From positions 124,001 to 188,000 of the forward strand of contig CAILZB010000060.1 of NCBI GenBank assembly GCA_903838565.1: a stretch of 64,000 nt of DNA, given 5' to 3'. Position 1 is the stretch's first letter, and every line of letters starts with the position of its first letter. The translations under genes and the position numbers were made by a program. The stretch is from an uncultured beta proteobacterium (GTDB taxonomy: Bacteria > Pseudomonadota > Gammaproteobacteria > Burkholderiales > Burkholderiaceae_C). This document shows positions 43,633 to 54,565 of this stretch, in pieces. The notes under the pieces are model-generated. The model did not search any database and had not been told where the DNA came from. It saw only the letters and a list, made by a program, of their open reading frames with translations.

Positions 43633-44049
43633 ATGCCACTGTTCAAACGTTTATTGACCCTCGTGTCTCTTGTCATCGCCTGCCAGGCGACCCATGCCGA
43701 GCAAAAGTCCCGCATCGTTGCGGTTGGAGACTTCGATTCGGTGAACGTCGGTCAAAACGGCTATTGCGGCAAGCGCACCGAGGTGCCGAGCAATGAATGG
43801 AAGAACATCCTCGTGCGCGGCGACGAACGGGTGTGGTTCCAGATGAAGTCGGTGATCCACAGCACCTCGTTCACAACGACTTGCGAAGGCGACTACACCT
43901 TCGTTCCGGCTGCGGGCAAGGCCTACATCATCAGGTTTTCGCTGGATGTCGGCGTCTGCCGCTTCGAGCTGTTCCGCGTGGTCCCGAATGCGGATCCGGT
44001 GCGTGAGCCGCTCACCCATCCGGAACCGCAGAGTTGCCTCTTCCACTGA
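43633..44049 (+). CDS. Unrecognised small secreted protein
   Basis: A 138-residue protein with a Sec signal ending at ATHAE (about residue 22). The mature part is beta-rich with Cys in GYCGKRTE, TTCEGDYTF, GVCRFELF and PQSCLFH. Four cysteines suggest disulfides. It resembles small periplasmic proteins of unknown function and no catalytic motif is visible. A terminator follows at 44065-44089. The 130-bp gap before it (43503-43632) shows no other gene. Confidence 0.75.
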   Translation: MPLFKRLLTLVSLVIACQATHAEQKSRIVAVGDFDSVNVGQNGYCGKRTEVPSNEWKNILVRGDERVWFQMKSVIHSTSFTTTCEGDYTFVPAAGKAYIIRFSLDVGVCRFELFRVVPNADPVREPLTHPEPQSCLFH

Positions 44050-44064
44050 AGTGTGCTGCGGCGA

Positions 44065-44089
44065 CCTCGCGGCAGGCCGAGGCGTTTTT
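44065..44089 (+). terminator. Intrinsic terminator after the small secreted protein gene
   Basis: CCTCG (44065-44069) pairs with CGAGG (44078-44082) across an 8-base loop, followed by CG and five T. The stem is short but the T-run and position 15 bp after the stop fit a rho-independent stop. Confidence 0.5.
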
Positions 44090-44134
44090 GGCACCGGGTT
44101 CAGTGACGCGCCGATGACAAGTTAAACTTCACGC

Positions 44135-44956
44135 ATGTGCCAACTCCTTGCGATGAACAGCCGCCTGCCGGCGAGCCTGACGCTGAGCTTCACCGGTTTC
44201 TCGCAGCGTGGCGGCTGCACCGACCACCACGCCGACGGCTGGGGCATCGCCTTCTTCGGCGCCGATGGCGGCCAACCCGGCCGAGGCGTGCGCTGCTTCG
44301 TCGACAGCGAAAGCGCCTCGAACTCACCCATCGCGCAGATGCTGTGCTCGTATCCGATCAAGAGCCACAACGTCGTAGCCCATGTGCGCAAGGCCACGGT
44401 GGGCGAGATCACGCTGGAAAACAGCCACCCCTTTGTGCGCGAACTGTGGGGCCGCTACTGGGTGTTTGCGCACAACGGCGACCTGAAGGATTTCCATCCG
44501 GCGCTGCACGGCAATTTCCACCCCGTGGGCGACACCGACAGCGAACTGGCTTTTTGCTGGCTGTTGCAGCAGCTCTCAAAGTCGCACGCCAGCGTTCCCA
44601 GCGTGGAGGAGCTCACGCTGACGCTGCACGAACTGGTGCCGCAGATCGCCAAGCACGGCACCTTCAACTTCCTGCTGAGCAACGGCCAAGCGATGTGGGC
44701 GCACGCCAGCACCAAGCTGCACTATCTGGTGCGCCAGTATCCGTTTGCCGACGTGCAGCTCAAGGACGACGACGTGCACGTCGATCTGGCCCAGCTCAAC
44801 GGTCCGGACGACCGCCTTGCCATCGTCGTGACCGAGCCGCTAACGACCAACGAGACCTGGACTGCGTTCGAGCCGGGCGAGTTCAAGGTGTTTGTCGACG
44901 GCGCGCCGATTCCGGACCGGCGCGCGCAACACCGCTCAACTGCCGTCGCTGCCTAG
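44135..44956 (+). CDS. Class II glutamine amidotransferase
   Basis: A 273-residue Ntn-type amidotransferase of the YafJ/EgtC-like group. The nucleophile is Cys2 after removal of Met (MCQLLAMNS). Further family segments are RGGCTDHHADGWGIAFF (about residue 25), HVRKATVGEITLENSHPFVREL and FAHNGDLKDF (about 115). It lacks a synthetase domain, so it should release ammonia for an unknown partner, or hydrolyse a gamma-glutamyl compound as EgtC does. Convergent with the sigma-54 regulator, 6 bp apart. Confidence 0.93.
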   Translation: MCQLLAMNSRLPASLTLSFTGFSQRGGCTDHHADGWGIAFFGADGGQPGRGVRCFVDSESASNSPIAQMLCSYPIKSHNVVAHVRKATVGEITLENSHPFVRELWGRYWVFAHNGDLKDFHPALHGNFHPVGDTDSELAFCWLLQQLSKSHASVPSVEELTLTLHELVPQIAKHGTFNFLLSNGQAMWAHASTKLHYLVRQYPFADVQLKDDDVHVDLAQLNGPDDRLAIVVTEPLTTNETWTAFEPGEFKVFVDGAPIPDRRAQHRSTAVAA

Positions 44957-44962
44957 GCTAGT

Positions 44963-46891
44963 TCAGCTCTGCCCCAGCGCGGCAGACTGGATCTTGCGGT
45001 ACAGCGTCTGACGGCTGATCCCCAGACTGAGTGCTGCCTGCGTGACGTTGCCGCCGCTGCCAGCCAGGGCCTGGCGGATCGCCGAACGCGACAGGTCCTG
45101 CAGATTTTGCGACACGCTGCTCGTCGCTGCGACGGCAGGCGCAGCGGCCGACTTGCACAGCTCCTCCACGATGTCGTCGGCCAGGTGTTCCCAGTCAATG
45201 CGGTTTTCATCCGGCTCCAGCATCGCGCTGGCGGTGCGCAGAACGCTCGCAAACTGTCGCAGGTTGCCCGGCCAGGGATGGGCACGCATCTTCTCCAGCA
45301 CGTCCGGCGCCAAATGGATGTCGCGCTCGGCGTTGAGGCTGCGCAGCAGGCGCTGCGTGAGCGCCTGGAAATCGGTGCGCTCGCGCAAGGCGGGCAGCTG
45401 CACCGTCAGGCCGTTGATGCGGTAGTAGAGGTCGCTGCGGAACCTGCCTTTGTCGGCCTCCTCGCGCAGCTTGCTGTGGGTGGCGCAAATCAGCGCGAAA
45501 TCGACATCGACCGAGCGCCCGCCCAGCGGCGTCACGCTGCGCTCCTGCAGCACGCGCAGCAGTCGGGTCTGCATGCCCAGCGGCATGTCACCGATCTCAT
45601 CCAGGAACAGCGTGCCGCGATGCGCCTCGCGCAAACGGCCCAGACTGCCTTCGCGCCGGGCGCCGGTGAAGGCTCCGGGGGCGTAGCCAAAGAGCTCGGC
45701 CTCAATCAGGTTCTCGGGGATGGCGGCACAGTTGATGGCGACGAAGGGCGCGGCGCGGCGCGGTCCGCTGTCGTGTGCGGCGCGCGCAAAGAACTCCTTG
45801 CCCACGCCCGATTCGCCCTGGATCAGGATCGGGATCGGCTTGTCCAGAATGCGCCGCGTCTTCTCTGCCGCGCTGCGCCAGCGCAGGTCGCCGGTATCCA
45901 GGCAGGCGAGCGCGTCGATCGGCGCCGCAGCCACGCTGTAGACCGCGGTTGCGGGCTCGGCCCGGGTGAGTTGTTCGCCGTGCAGTTGCACATAGAGCAC
46001 CGTGCCGTCATGCCGATGCGCCTGGAAGATCTGCTGCGGCCGGCGTCGATGCCGGTTCAACAGGTCGTCCAGGCGCAGGTCAATGCAGCTGAACAGATCG
46101 GTGCTGCCCAGACTCGCCGCCGTGATGCGCAGCAACGCCAGCCCCGCGCGGTTCGCGCCGACGATCCAGCCGTCGTCCGAGAGCGCGACGATGCCTTCGG
46201 CCACGGTCCCCAGACCTTCCGCCTGCGCGTGCAGATGCAGGCGCAGGTTGCGCCGGCAGGTGGATGCGATGAGCTGGTTTTCTATCATGCAGGCGGCGGT
46301 GCTGACCAGCCCCAGCGAATGCGGGTGCCCGCTGCGATGGTCGCCCGATATGTCGAGCACGCCCAACAGCGCTCCGGTGGACGACAGGATGGGTGCGGCC
46401 GCGCAGGTGAGGAAACCGTTGCGGTCCAGAAAGTGTTCGGAGCCGTGGATTTCGACGCCGCTGACTTCAGCCAAGGCCGTGCCGATCGCGTTCGTGCCGC
46501 GGTGCTGTTCATGCCACGAAGCGCCGTTGGACAGCGCCACGCGTTCGGCCTTGCTCAGGAAGTTCGCGTCTCCCAGCGTGTGCATCAGGGTTCCGGTCTC
46601 ATCGGCCAGGATCACGATGCTCTGGCTGTGCCGCACCTGCTCGAACAGGAACTCCATCACGGGACGCGAATGGGCGAGCAGCTCGCGCTGGCTCGCCATG
46701 ATGTGGCGCACCTCACTCTGGCTGCTGGTGCCGATGTCGTTGAAGCGGCCCATGGGCAGCAGTCCGGCGGCGACGCTGCGCTGCCAGGAGCGGGCCAGGC
46801 GCGCGTCCACCGCGCCGGGCGGGCAGTTGCCGTTCTCCATGAGTTGCTGACGCGCCTGGCGCAGCGCCACAGCAGGCAGGGTTCTATGCAC
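44963..46891 (-). CDS. Sigma-54-dependent activator, AcoR-like
   Basis: A 642-residue enhancer-binding protein. Order: GAF-type sensor region (residues about 50-220), a PAS-like stretch, the AAA+ domain with Walker A GESGVGKEFFARAAH (about 350), the sigma-54 contact loop GAFTGA in ELFGYAPGAFTGARREG, Walker B GTLFLDEIGDMP, and a C-terminal Fis helix-turn-helix (GGNVTQAALSLGISRQTLYRK). AcoR-type proteins activate acetoin, ethanol or aldehyde catabolism. The divergent aldehyde dehydrogenase gene has a -24/-12 promoter and an upstream dyad, so it is the likely target. Confidence 0.94.
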   Translation of the reverse strand: MHRTLPAVALRQARQQLMENGNCPPGAVDARLARSWQRSVAAGLLPMGRFNDIGTSSQSEVRHIMASQRELLAHSRPVMEFLFEQVRHSQSIVILADETGTLMHTLGDANFLSKAERVALSNGASWHEQHRGTNAIGTALAEVSGVEIHGSEHFLDRNGFLTCAAAPILSSTGALLGVLDISGDHRSGHPHSLGLVSTAACMIENQLIASTCRRNLRLHLHAQAEGLGTVAEGIVALSDDGWIVGANRAGLALLRITAASLGSTDLFSCIDLRLDDLLNRHRRRPQQIFQAHRHDGTVLYVQLHGEQLTRAEPATAVYSVAAAPIDALACLDTGDLRWRSAAEKTRRILDKPIPILIQGESGVGKEFFARAAHDSGPRRAAPFVAINCAAIPENLIEAELFGYAPGAFTGARREGSLGRLREAHRGTLFLDEIGDMPLGMQTRLLRVLQERSVTPLGGRSVDVDFALICATHSKLREEADKGRFRSDLYYRINGLTVQLPALRERTDFQALTQRLLRSLNAERDIHLAPDVLEKMRAHPWPGNLRQFASVLRTASAMLEPDENRIDWEHLADDIVEELCKSAAAPAVAATSSVSQNLQDLSRSAIRQALAGSGGNVTQAALSLGISRQTLYRKIQSAALGQS

Positions 46892-47007
46892 GTTGTCTCC
46901 TTGACAGATGATCTCTGTTCTGTGATGTCAAAACGCAGGCCATGTTAGCCAACTGCCACGGTCCCGGCGATATGAAGTGGCTTGCATAGATGATGACAGC
47001 CAGGGGT

Positions 47008-47041
47008 GTTCCATTTTGTGACAGCTGTCGCGGTGTGGAAC
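47008..47041. promoter_or_regulatory. Large dyad, probable activator binding site
   Basis: GTTCCA (47008-47013) and TGGAAC (47036-47041) flank the palindrome GACAGCTGTC (47020-47029), all symmetric about the same centre. It lies about 110 bp upstream of the -24 element, a standard distance for an enhancer-binding protein. This site and the promoter are the content of the 314-bp gene-free stretch 46892-47205. Confidence 0.6.
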
Positions 47042-47131
47042 GTTGCATCGGCGCCGCTGCGCGGCCACAGCTCAACCTGCAAAAGTGGAAATCCCCAGCG
47101 TAGCCCGACCTCGCCCGCAAGCTGCAGCAAT

Positions 47132-47147
47132 TGGCACGGGACTTGAT
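47132..47147 (+). promoter_or_regulatory. Sigma-54 promoter (-24/-12) for the aldehyde dehydrogenase gene
   Basis: TGGCACG (47132-47138) with TTGAT (47143-47147) fits the sigma-54 pattern TGGCACG-N4-TTGCW except for A in place of C in the -12 box. The ATG is 59 bp downstream of TTGAT. A sigma-54 activator gene is divergent. Confidence 0.65.
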
Positions 47148-47205
47148 ATGAGGTATGGCCCGCAAGGGAATATTTCCGATTGATTTCAAATAACGAGGAC
47201 ACACG

Positions 47206-48726
<1,521 letters not shown>

Positions 48727-48737
48727 TCTTTTGAAGT

Positions 48738-48790
48738 CTTGCGGGACAGACCAAGAGTTACGCGCAGCGAACTTTGCTCTGTCCCCAACC
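48738..48790. repeat. Hairpin repeat family, copy A
   Basis: GGGACAGA (48743-48750) and TCTGTCCC (48778-48785) form a perfect 8-bp outer stem; inside, AGTT-A-CGC-GCA-GCG-AACT folds further. Copies B and C are at 53115-53165 and 61101-61141. A second hairpin TTGGGG-TCAGAG-CCCCAA (48816-48833), belonging to the GACCCCAATA family, follows immediately. Confidence 0.75.
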
Positions 48791-48877
48791 AATTAGAGTT
48801 GTGGGACAGGGGTTGTTGGGGTCAGAGCCCCAATAACTGCGGGGCGGGCAACCGCCCCTTTTCCAATGGAGACAGCC

Positions 48878-49261
48878 ATGGTTGAGAAAGTCATCGCCAC
48901 GCAAGCCGCGCTGGAACTGGTGGAGTTCCTCAAGACCAAGCACGGAGCCATGATGTTCCACCAGTCCGGCGGCTGCTGCGACAACAGCGCCGCCAACTGC
49001 TACCTGCCGGGCGAGATCACCATGGGCGCAGGAGACGTCTATCTGGGCGACATCGGCGGCTGCCCGTTCTATATCGGCAAGGCGCAATACCAATACTGGA
49101 AACACACGCAGCTCATCATCGACGTGATCGAAGGCCACGGCGGCACTTTCTCGCTCGAAGGGCCCGAGGGCAAGGCGTTTCACACGCGCTCGCGGGTGTT
49201 CGACGAATCCGAGATGGCCGAGTTGCAGCTCGAATCGGCGCAGCAGAGCCGACGCGTCTGA
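48878..49261 (+). CDS. DUF779 protein associated with aldehyde dehydrogenase
   Basis: A 127-residue protein of the DUF779 family. ATG at 48878 is preferred over 48866 because GGAG is 6 bp upstream. It has the Cys-rich SGGCCDNSAANCYLPGE and PFYIGKAQYQYWKHTQLIIDV, matching the family. DUF779 genes nearly always accompany acetaldehyde dehydrogenases; a role in metal or cofactor handling is possible but untested. A strong palindrome (49303-49330) follows. Confidence 0.9.
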   Translation: MVEKVIATQAALELVEFLKTKHGAMMFHQSGGCCDNSAANCYLPGEITMGAGDVYLGDIGGCPFYIGKAQYQYWKHTQLIIDVIEGHGGTFSLEGPEGKAFHTRSRVFDESEMAELQLESAQQSRRV

Positions 49262-49302
49262 ACAGCGCCTATGCGGGCGGCTACAGCAGGCTGCGCGCGA
49301 AG

Positions 49303-49330
49303 GCCAGAGTCCCGTGCACGGGACTCTGGC
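49303..49330. terminator. Perfect 28-bp palindrome, likely transcription stop
   Basis: GCCAGAGTCCCG-TGCA-CGGGACTCTGGC is perfectly symmetric with a 12-bp stem. It lies 41 bp after the DUF779 stop. There is no T-run on either side, so it may stop transcription poorly or bind a protein instead. Confidence 0.55.
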
Positions 49331-49360
49331 GCTAAACTGAGGCCCCCCCAGGGTCATCCA

Positions 49361-50116
49361 GTGAAAATACCCGTCCTATCGTTTGCATTGCTGACCGCGT
49401 GGCCGCTGGCGGCCTGTGCCGCACAGGCCGCCTCCGTTTCGGTCGCCGTCGCCGCCAATTTTTCCGTGCCGATGCACAGAATCGCTGCGGATTTCGAGCG
49501 CGACACCGGGCACAAGCTGCTCATCTCCAGCGGCGCCACCGGCAGCTTTTATGCGCAGATCAGGAATGGCGCGCCGTATGAAGTTCTTCTGGCGGCAGAC
49601 GCAGAGACACCCGCCCGACTCGTGAAAGAAGGTTCGGCGGTGGCGGCAAGCCAGTTCACCTACGCGGTCGGAAAACTGGTGTTGTGGTCGGCGCAGCCGG
49701 GGCTCGTGGATGCTGCAGGCGAGGTGCTGAAGAAGGGCCGCTTCGGGCACATCGCGCTGGCCAATCCCAGGCTCGCGCCGTATGGCGCGGCTGCGGTGCA
49801 GGCGCTCAAGGCGCTCGGTGTCCATGACGCGCTGGAGCCCAAGTTCGTGACCGGAGAGAACATCGCCCAGACCTACCAGTTCGTCCACAGCGGCAGCGCG
49901 GCCCTGGGCTTCGTCGCCTTGTCGCAGGTGCGCCGGGAGGGAACGATTGAAGGCTCGGCCTGGCTCGTTCCGGCCCGGCTGTATCAACCGCTGCGTCAGG
50001 ACGCCGTGATCCTGAGCAAGGGCCGGGGCCAGCCGGCAGCCGAGGCGCTGATGCAATACCTGAAGGGCGATAAAGCCAGGGCGCTGATCAGGTCCTGCGG
50101 TTACGAGGTGCGTTGA
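49361..50116 (+). CDS. modA: Molybdate-type ABC transporter periplasmic binding protein (ModA-like)
   Basis: A 251-residue periplasmic binding protein. GTG at 49361 gives a signal peptide ending near CAAQAAS. The mature part begins VSVAVAANFSVPMHRIAADFERDTGHKLLISSGATGSFYAQIRNGAPYEVLLAADAE, the ModA oxyanion-binding layout. ModB and ModC are not adjacent: the next gene (gshB) is convergent, 15 bp away. It may therefore act with a remote transporter or bind another oxyanion. Confidence 0.88.
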   Translation: MKIPVLSFALLTAWPLAACAAQAASVSVAVAANFSVPMHRIAADFERDTGHKLLISSGATGSFYAQIRNGAPYEVLLAADAETPARLVKEGSAVAASQFTYAVGKLVLWSAQPGLVDAAGEVLKKGRFGHIALANPRLAPYGAAAVQALKALGVHDALEPKFVTGENIAQTYQFVHSGSAALGFVALSQVRREGTIEGSAWLVPARLYQPLRQDAVILSKGRGQPAAEALMQYLKGDKARALIRSCGYEVR

Positions 50117-50131
50117 CTTTCACGTTGACCT

Positions 50132-51085
50132 TCACGCGGCTGGGTTCAGCGCCTGCTCCAGCGCGTCCACAAACAGCGCTGCCACGTCGCAACCGGTCTG
50201 GTCAAAGATTTCCTGAAAACAGGTCGGGCTGGTGACGTTGATTTCCGTCAGGCAGTCGCCGATCACGTCCAGCCCCACCAGCAGCAGGCCGCGTGCAGCC
50301 AGCAGCGGACCGAGCGCGTTGGCAATCTCAAAATCGCGTGCACTCAAGGCTTGCGCCACACCCTTGCCACCCGCGGCCAGATTGCCGCGCACTTCGCTAC
50401 CCTGCGGTATGCGCGCCAGGCAGTAGGGGACAGGCTTGCCGCCGATGACGAGCACGCGCTTGTCGCCCAGCACGATCTGCGGCAGGAACTTCTGCACCAT
50501 CAGGCTTTGCGCGCCGTGGCGGTTCAGCGTCTCGGTGATCGAGCCCAGGTTCAATCCGTCGGGCCCGACCCGGAAGATGCCCATGCCGCCCATGCCGTCC
50601 AGCGGCTTGAGGATGATGTTACCGTGCTCGGCGTGGAAACGCTTGATGTCGGCCTCGTCGCGCGTCACCAGCGTGGGCCCGATGTACTGCGGGAACTCCA
50701 TGATGGCGAGCTTTTCCGGATGGTCGCGCAGCGCGCTGGGCTTGTTGAAGACCCTGGCGCCGTCGCGCTCGGCCTGCTCCAGCAAATGCGTCGCATAGAA
50801 GTACTCGCTGTCGAAGGGCGGGTCCTTGCGCATGAGGACGGCGTCAAATTCTTTCAGCGCCACGGAACGCGATTGCGTGACCTCGAACCAGGCATCGGCC
50901 TGGCCGGTAAGCGTGATGTCGCGCACATGGGCCGTGACCGGCGCGCCGCGCTGCCACAGCAGGTCCTGCTGCTCGCACACGCTGATGCGGTGGCCGCGCT
51001 TGTGCGCCTCGCGCATCATGGCAAAAGTCGTGTCCTTGTAGATCTTGAAGGACTCGATCGGGTCGGCGACGAACAACAGTTTCAT
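50132..51085 (-). CDS. gshB: Glutathione synthetase
   Basis: A 317-residue ATP-grasp enzyme that adds glycine to gamma-glutamylcysteine. ATG at 51085 gives the family start MKLLFVADPIESFKIYKDTTFAMM; the open frame continues 9 codons upstream into the kup end, but E. coli GshB (316) supports this start. Motifs include LRKDPPFDSEYFYATHLLEQ-like RKDPPF, ILKPLDGMGGMGIFRV, GGKPVPYCLARIPQG and the C-terminal EINVTSPTCFQEI. It is 16 bp behind kup. Confidence 0.96.
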   Translation of the reverse strand: MKLLFVADPIESFKIYKDTTFAMMREAHKRGHRISVCEQQDLLWQRGAPVTAHVRDITLTGQADAWFEVTQSRSVALKEFDAVLMRKDPPFDSEYFYATHLLEQAERDGARVFNKPSALRDHPEKLAIMEFPQYIGPTLVTRDEADIKRFHAEHGNIILKPLDGMGGMGIFRVGPDGLNLGSITETLNRHGAQSLMVQKFLPQIVLGDKRVLVIGGKPVPYCLARIPQGSEVRGNLAAGGKGVAQALSARDFEIANALGPLLAARGLLLVGLDVIGDCLTEINVTSPTCFQEIFDQTGCDVAALFVDALEQALNPAA

Positions 51086-51101
51086 GGGTACGGTCTCGGG
51101 T

Positions 51102-52970
51102 TCAAATTTCAATCTTGCTGCCCAGCTCCACTACCGCGTTGTTCGGCAGTTGCAGGAACTCTGCGGCCGCGCTGGCGTTGTGGTGCATCTGGGCGAACAG
51201 CTTCTCGCGCCACTGCGCCATGCCGCTGCCGATCGTCGGAATGACGATGTCGCGCGACAGGAAGTAACTGGTGCTCATGGCATCGAGTTCGCAGCCACGG
51301 CCCTTGAGCTGCTGCAGCGCCTTGGGCAGGTCCGTGTCGTTCTTGAAACCGTAGTTCACGATCACCTGCCAGCAGTCGTGGCCCAGCGACTCGATCTCGA
51401 CCCGCTTGTTCAGCCCGACCCACGGAATTTCGTGGTTGCGCACGGTCACGAACAGGTTGATCTCGTGCAGCACCTTGTTGTGCTTCAGGTTGTGCAGCAG
51501 GGCGTTGGGCACGGTGCCTGGGTCGGCCGTCAGGAACACCGCGGTGCCGGCCACGCGCATGGGCGGGCTCACGAACACGGCCTCCAGGAAGCTGCTGAGA
51601 TCGATGGCGTCGGCGCGCAGCTTGGCGTTGAGCAGCCGGCGCCCGTCCTTCCAGGTGGACATCACGACATACAGCACCACCGCCATCACCAGAGGAAACC
51701 AGCCGCCCTGGGGGATCTTCAGCGAATTCGACGCGATGAAGGTGGCGTCGATGATGCCGAAGAATCCGGTCGAGGCAATGCACAGCGGCAGCGGGTATCC
51801 CCAGCCGTAGCGCACGACAAAGAAGGTCAGCAGCGTGGTGATGAGCATCACCAGGCTGACCGAGATGCCGTAAGCACCCGCCAGCGCGTCGGACGATCCG
51901 AACAGGCTGATCGCCACCACCACGCCCCCCAGCAGGGTCCAGTTCACGACCGGCACATAGATCTGGCCGGTGTCACGGATGGAGGTGTGCAGTATGGACA
52001 GGCGTGGCAGGAAACCCAGCTGTATGGTCTGCTTGGCGGCTGAGAATGCGCCCGAGATCAGCGCCTGCGACGCGATCACCGTGGCCAGCGTCGCGAGTAC
52101 CACCAGCGGGATCAGGGCCCAATCCGGCGCCATCAGGAAGAACGGGCTTTTCGCCGCCTTCTGGTTCGCCAGCACGAGCGCACCCTGACCAAAATAGTTC
52201 AGCATCAAGGCCGGCATGACCAGGCTGAACCAGGCGATGCGGATCGGCTTCTTGCCGAAATGGCTCATGTCGGCGTACAGCGCTTCGGCCCCGGTCAGGC
52301 ACAGAAAGACCGCCCCCAGCGTGAGAAAGGCCAGCTCATAGTGCACGATCGCAAAGTGCGCCGCGTGCAGCGGCGAAATGGCCGCCAGAACGGAGGGGTT
52401 CAAGGCGATCTGCACCGCACCCATGATGCCGATGACCGTGAACCACAGCACCATCACGGGCCCGAACATCTTGCCGATGTCGGCAGTACCGCGGCGCTGG
52501 ACGGCAAACAGCAGGAACAGCACCGCCAGCGACAGGGGAACGACATAGGGTTTGGCCGCCGGCGTGACGACTTCCAGGCCTTCGAGCGCCGACAGCACCG
52601 ATACCGCGGGCGTGATGACGCCGTCGCCAAAGAACAGCGCCACGCCGAACACCCCCACCACGAGCAGGATGCGGCGCAGCTTCTGGTTGCCCTTGATGGA
52701 GATCGAAGCCAGCGCCAGCAAGGCCATCAGGCCGCCTTCGCCGTGGTTGTCGGCGCGCATGATGAGCACGATGTATTTGAGCGAGACGATGAGCGTCAAC
52801 GCCCAGAAAAACAGCGAGAGCACGCCCAGCACGTTGTCGTGCGTGATGGGCACGTGACCGCTGGCGAAAACTTCCTTGAAGGCGTAGAGAACGCTGGTGC
52901 CGATGTCGCCGTAGACCACACCGATGGCACCCAGTGTGAGTACCGTGAGAGACGATTTTGAACTAGCCAC
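51102..52970 (-). CDS. kup: Low-affinity potassium transporter Kup
   Basis: A 622-residue potassium:proton symporter of the KUP/HAK family. The signature [17 protein letters not shown] lies near the N terminus. About 12 helices precede a soluble C-terminal domain, and the length is that of E. coli Kup (622). It sits between a glutamate-cysteine ligase gene and gshB on the same strand; glutathione and potassium fluxes are linked in other bacteria through Kef channels. Confidence 0.96.
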   Translation of the reverse strand: MASSKSSLTVLTLGAIGVVYGDIGTSVLYAFKEVFASGHVPITHDNVLGVLSLFFWALTLIVSLKYIVLIMRADNHGEGGLMALLALASISIKGNQKLRRILLVVGVFGVALFFGDGVITPAVSVLSALEGLEVVTPAAKPYVVPLSLAVLFLLFAVQRRGTADIGKMFGPVMVLWFTVIGIMGAVQIALNPSVLAAISPLHAAHFAIVHYELAFLTLGAVFLCLTGAEALYADMSHFGKKPIRIAWFSLVMPALMLNYFGQGALVLANQKAAKSPFFLMAPDWALIPLVVLATLATVIASQALISGAFSAAKQTIQLGFLPRLSILHTSIRDTGQIYVPVVNWTLLGGVVVAISLFGSSDALAGAYGISVSLVMLITTLLTFFVVRYGWGYPLPLCIASTGFFGIIDATFIASNSLKIPQGGWFPLVMAVVLYVVMSTWKDGRRLLNAKLRADAIDLSSFLEAVFVSPPMRVAGTAVFLTADPGTVPNALLHNLKHNKVLHEINLFVTVRNHEIPWVGLNKRVEIESLGHDCWQVIVNYGFKNDTDLPKALQQLKGRGCELDAMSTSYFLSRDIVIPTIGSGMAQWREKLFAQMHHNASAAAEFLQLPNNAVVELGSKIEI

Positions 52971-53114
52971 AAAAAGACCCCGACACCATGGTTTCGAGGT
53001 TCCGTTCCGTTAGGGAGCGCTATTTTGCGCCGGGCGGCTTCAGGCGCATACGACTGGCCTGCCTAAAGCGTCGAAATATTTGCGTTGTTGCAGCGCAGCA
53101 ACTTTCCTGAGACC

Positions 53115-53165
53115 TTGCGGGACGGACCAAGAGTTACGCGAAGCGAACTTTGCTCGGTCCTCAAC
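53115..53165. repeat. Hairpin repeat family, copy B
   Basis: Closest to copy A (shared GACCAAGAGTTACGCG and AGCGAACTTTGCTC). It folds as GGACC ... GGTCC around AGTT-A-CGC-GAA-GCG-AACT. It lies 32 bp downstream of the second glutamate-cysteine ligase gene. The remaining gap 52971-53196 holds only this and a weaker hairpin around 53084-53102. Confidence 0.7.
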
Positions 53166-53196
53166 TGATCGTCAGATATTGGAGGTCCCTTGCTGC

Positions 53197-54477
53197 TCAA
53201 AGGGTTTGCGCCTCCGGATCCGTCGCTTCCAGCTCGTAGCTCGCCGCCAGCATCGCCAGACGAGCCACCACACCGTACATGTAGAACCGGTTCGGTGCGC
53301 TGGCGCCGGGCTTGACGCCGGGCTGGGGCAGATGCGTGCTGTGTTCGAACGCCAATGGCACAAACCTCGACCCCGGGGCGCTCAGGTCCTCGTCCACGCC
53401 GCGCTCGGCGTGGATGCGGTAGAAGCCGCCCACGACATAGCGATCCATCATGTAGACCACCGGCTCGGCCACGGCGTCGTGCATGCGCTCGCAAGTGAGC
53501 ACCCCCTCCTGGATGATGACTTCGCTCGCCGGCGTGGCCTGCGGATCCTTTTTCGCCTGCTCCTGCAGCACGTCCAGCGCTTTCACGTCGCGCACGGTGA
53601 TGATGCCTGAGCCCGCGGCCACGTTGTCGGCCTTGACCACGACAAAGGGCTTTTCCGGGATGCCGTATTCCTTGTACTTGCGCCGGATCTTGGTGAGCAG
53701 CGCGTCCACGTTGCTGCGCAGGCATTCCATGCCCTCGTCCTGCGCAAAGTCGACCTCGCCGCAATGGCCGAACATCGGGTTGATGAGCCAGTGATCCACG
53801 CCCAGCAGCTTGCCGAAGCGCTTGGACACCTCCTCGTAGCACTGGAAATGCCGGCTCTTGCGCCGCACCGGCCAGCTCGCGTGCAGCGGCGGCAGCAGGT
53901 ATTGCTCGTGCAGGTCTTCCAGAATGCCGGGCACGCCCGCGGCCAGGTCGGTGTTGAGCAGAATGGTGCAGGGGTCGAAATGCTTGAGCATCAGGCGCCC
54001 GTTGACGCGCTGCACCGGCTCCAGCGTCACGCTCTCGCCATTGGCCAGATGGATGCTGGTGTTCTGCTTGATCTCAGGATCGATGGAACCGATGCGAACG
54101 TTCAGCCCCGCCATGTGAAAGATGCGGCGCAACTGCGCCACGTTGGAGAGATAAAAGCTGTTGTGCGCGTGGTTCTGGGGAATCAGCAGCAGGTTCTTGG
54201 CTTCGGGACAGATCTTTTCGATCGACGCCATCGCCGCCTGCACCGCGAGCGGCAGCATTTCGGGCGTGAGGTTGTGCCAGCCGCTGGGGCAGAGGTTGGT
54301 GTCCACGGGCGCGAGCTTGAAGCCCGAATTGCGGATGTCGACCGAGCTGTAGAACGGCGGCGTGTGCTCCATCCACTCGAGCCGGAACCAGCGCTCGATC
54401 GCCGGCATCGAGTCGAGCACGCGTTGTTCGAGTTCGTTGGTCGGGCCGGTCAAGGCGGTGATGAGATGCGGAACCAT
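53197..54477 (-). CDS. gshA: Glutamate-cysteine ligase, Acidithiobacillus/betaproteobacterial type
   Basis: A 426-residue ligase of the TIGR02049 class, unrelated in sequence to the E. coli type. Segments include MVPHLITALTGPTNELE, WMEHTPPFYSSVDIRNSGFKLAPVDTNLCPSGWHNL, LLLIPQNHAHNSFYLSN, KPFVVVKADNVAAGSGIITV and EVIIQEGVLTCERMHDAVAEPVVYMM. It catalyses gamma-glutamylcysteine synthesis and is the usual glutathione gene of betaproteobacteria, upstream of kup and gshB. Together with 29206-30774 the window encodes two analogous enzymes. Confidence 0.93.
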   Translation of the reverse strand: MVPHLITALTGPTNELEQRVLDSMPAIERWFRLEWMEHTPPFYSSVDIRNSGFKLAPVDTNLCPSGWHNLTPEMLPLAVQAAMASIEKICPEAKNLLLIPQNHAHNSFYLSNVAQLRRIFHMAGLNVRIGSIDPEIKQNTSIHLANGESVTLEPVQRVNGRLMLKHFDPCTILLNTDLAAGVPGILEDLHEQYLLPPLHASWPVRRKSRHFQCYEEVSKRFGKLLGVDHWLINPMFGHCGEVDFAQDEGMECLRSNVDALLTKIRRKYKEYGIPEKPFVVVKADNVAAGSGIITVRDVKALDVLQEQAKKDPQATPASEVIIQEGVLTCERMHDAVAEPVVYMMDRYVVGGFYRIHAERGVDEDLSAPGSRFVPLAFEHSTHLPQPGVKPGASAPNRFYMYGVVARLAMLAASYELEATDPEAQTL

Positions 54478-54565
54478 GGCGGGCCTTGCTGCGGAGATGG
54501 AGTAGATTCTAGGGACTTGAGGGCGCCGCGCAAGGATGCAAGAGGCCAGGCCGTCCAGGCGAAAA

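Noticed and set aside
52971-53196. Cyclic di-AMP or other riboswitch upstream of kup
   Set aside because: No conserved core could be recognised, and the gap is explained by the hairpin repeat. Betaproteobacteria are not expected to use cyclic di-AMP switches.
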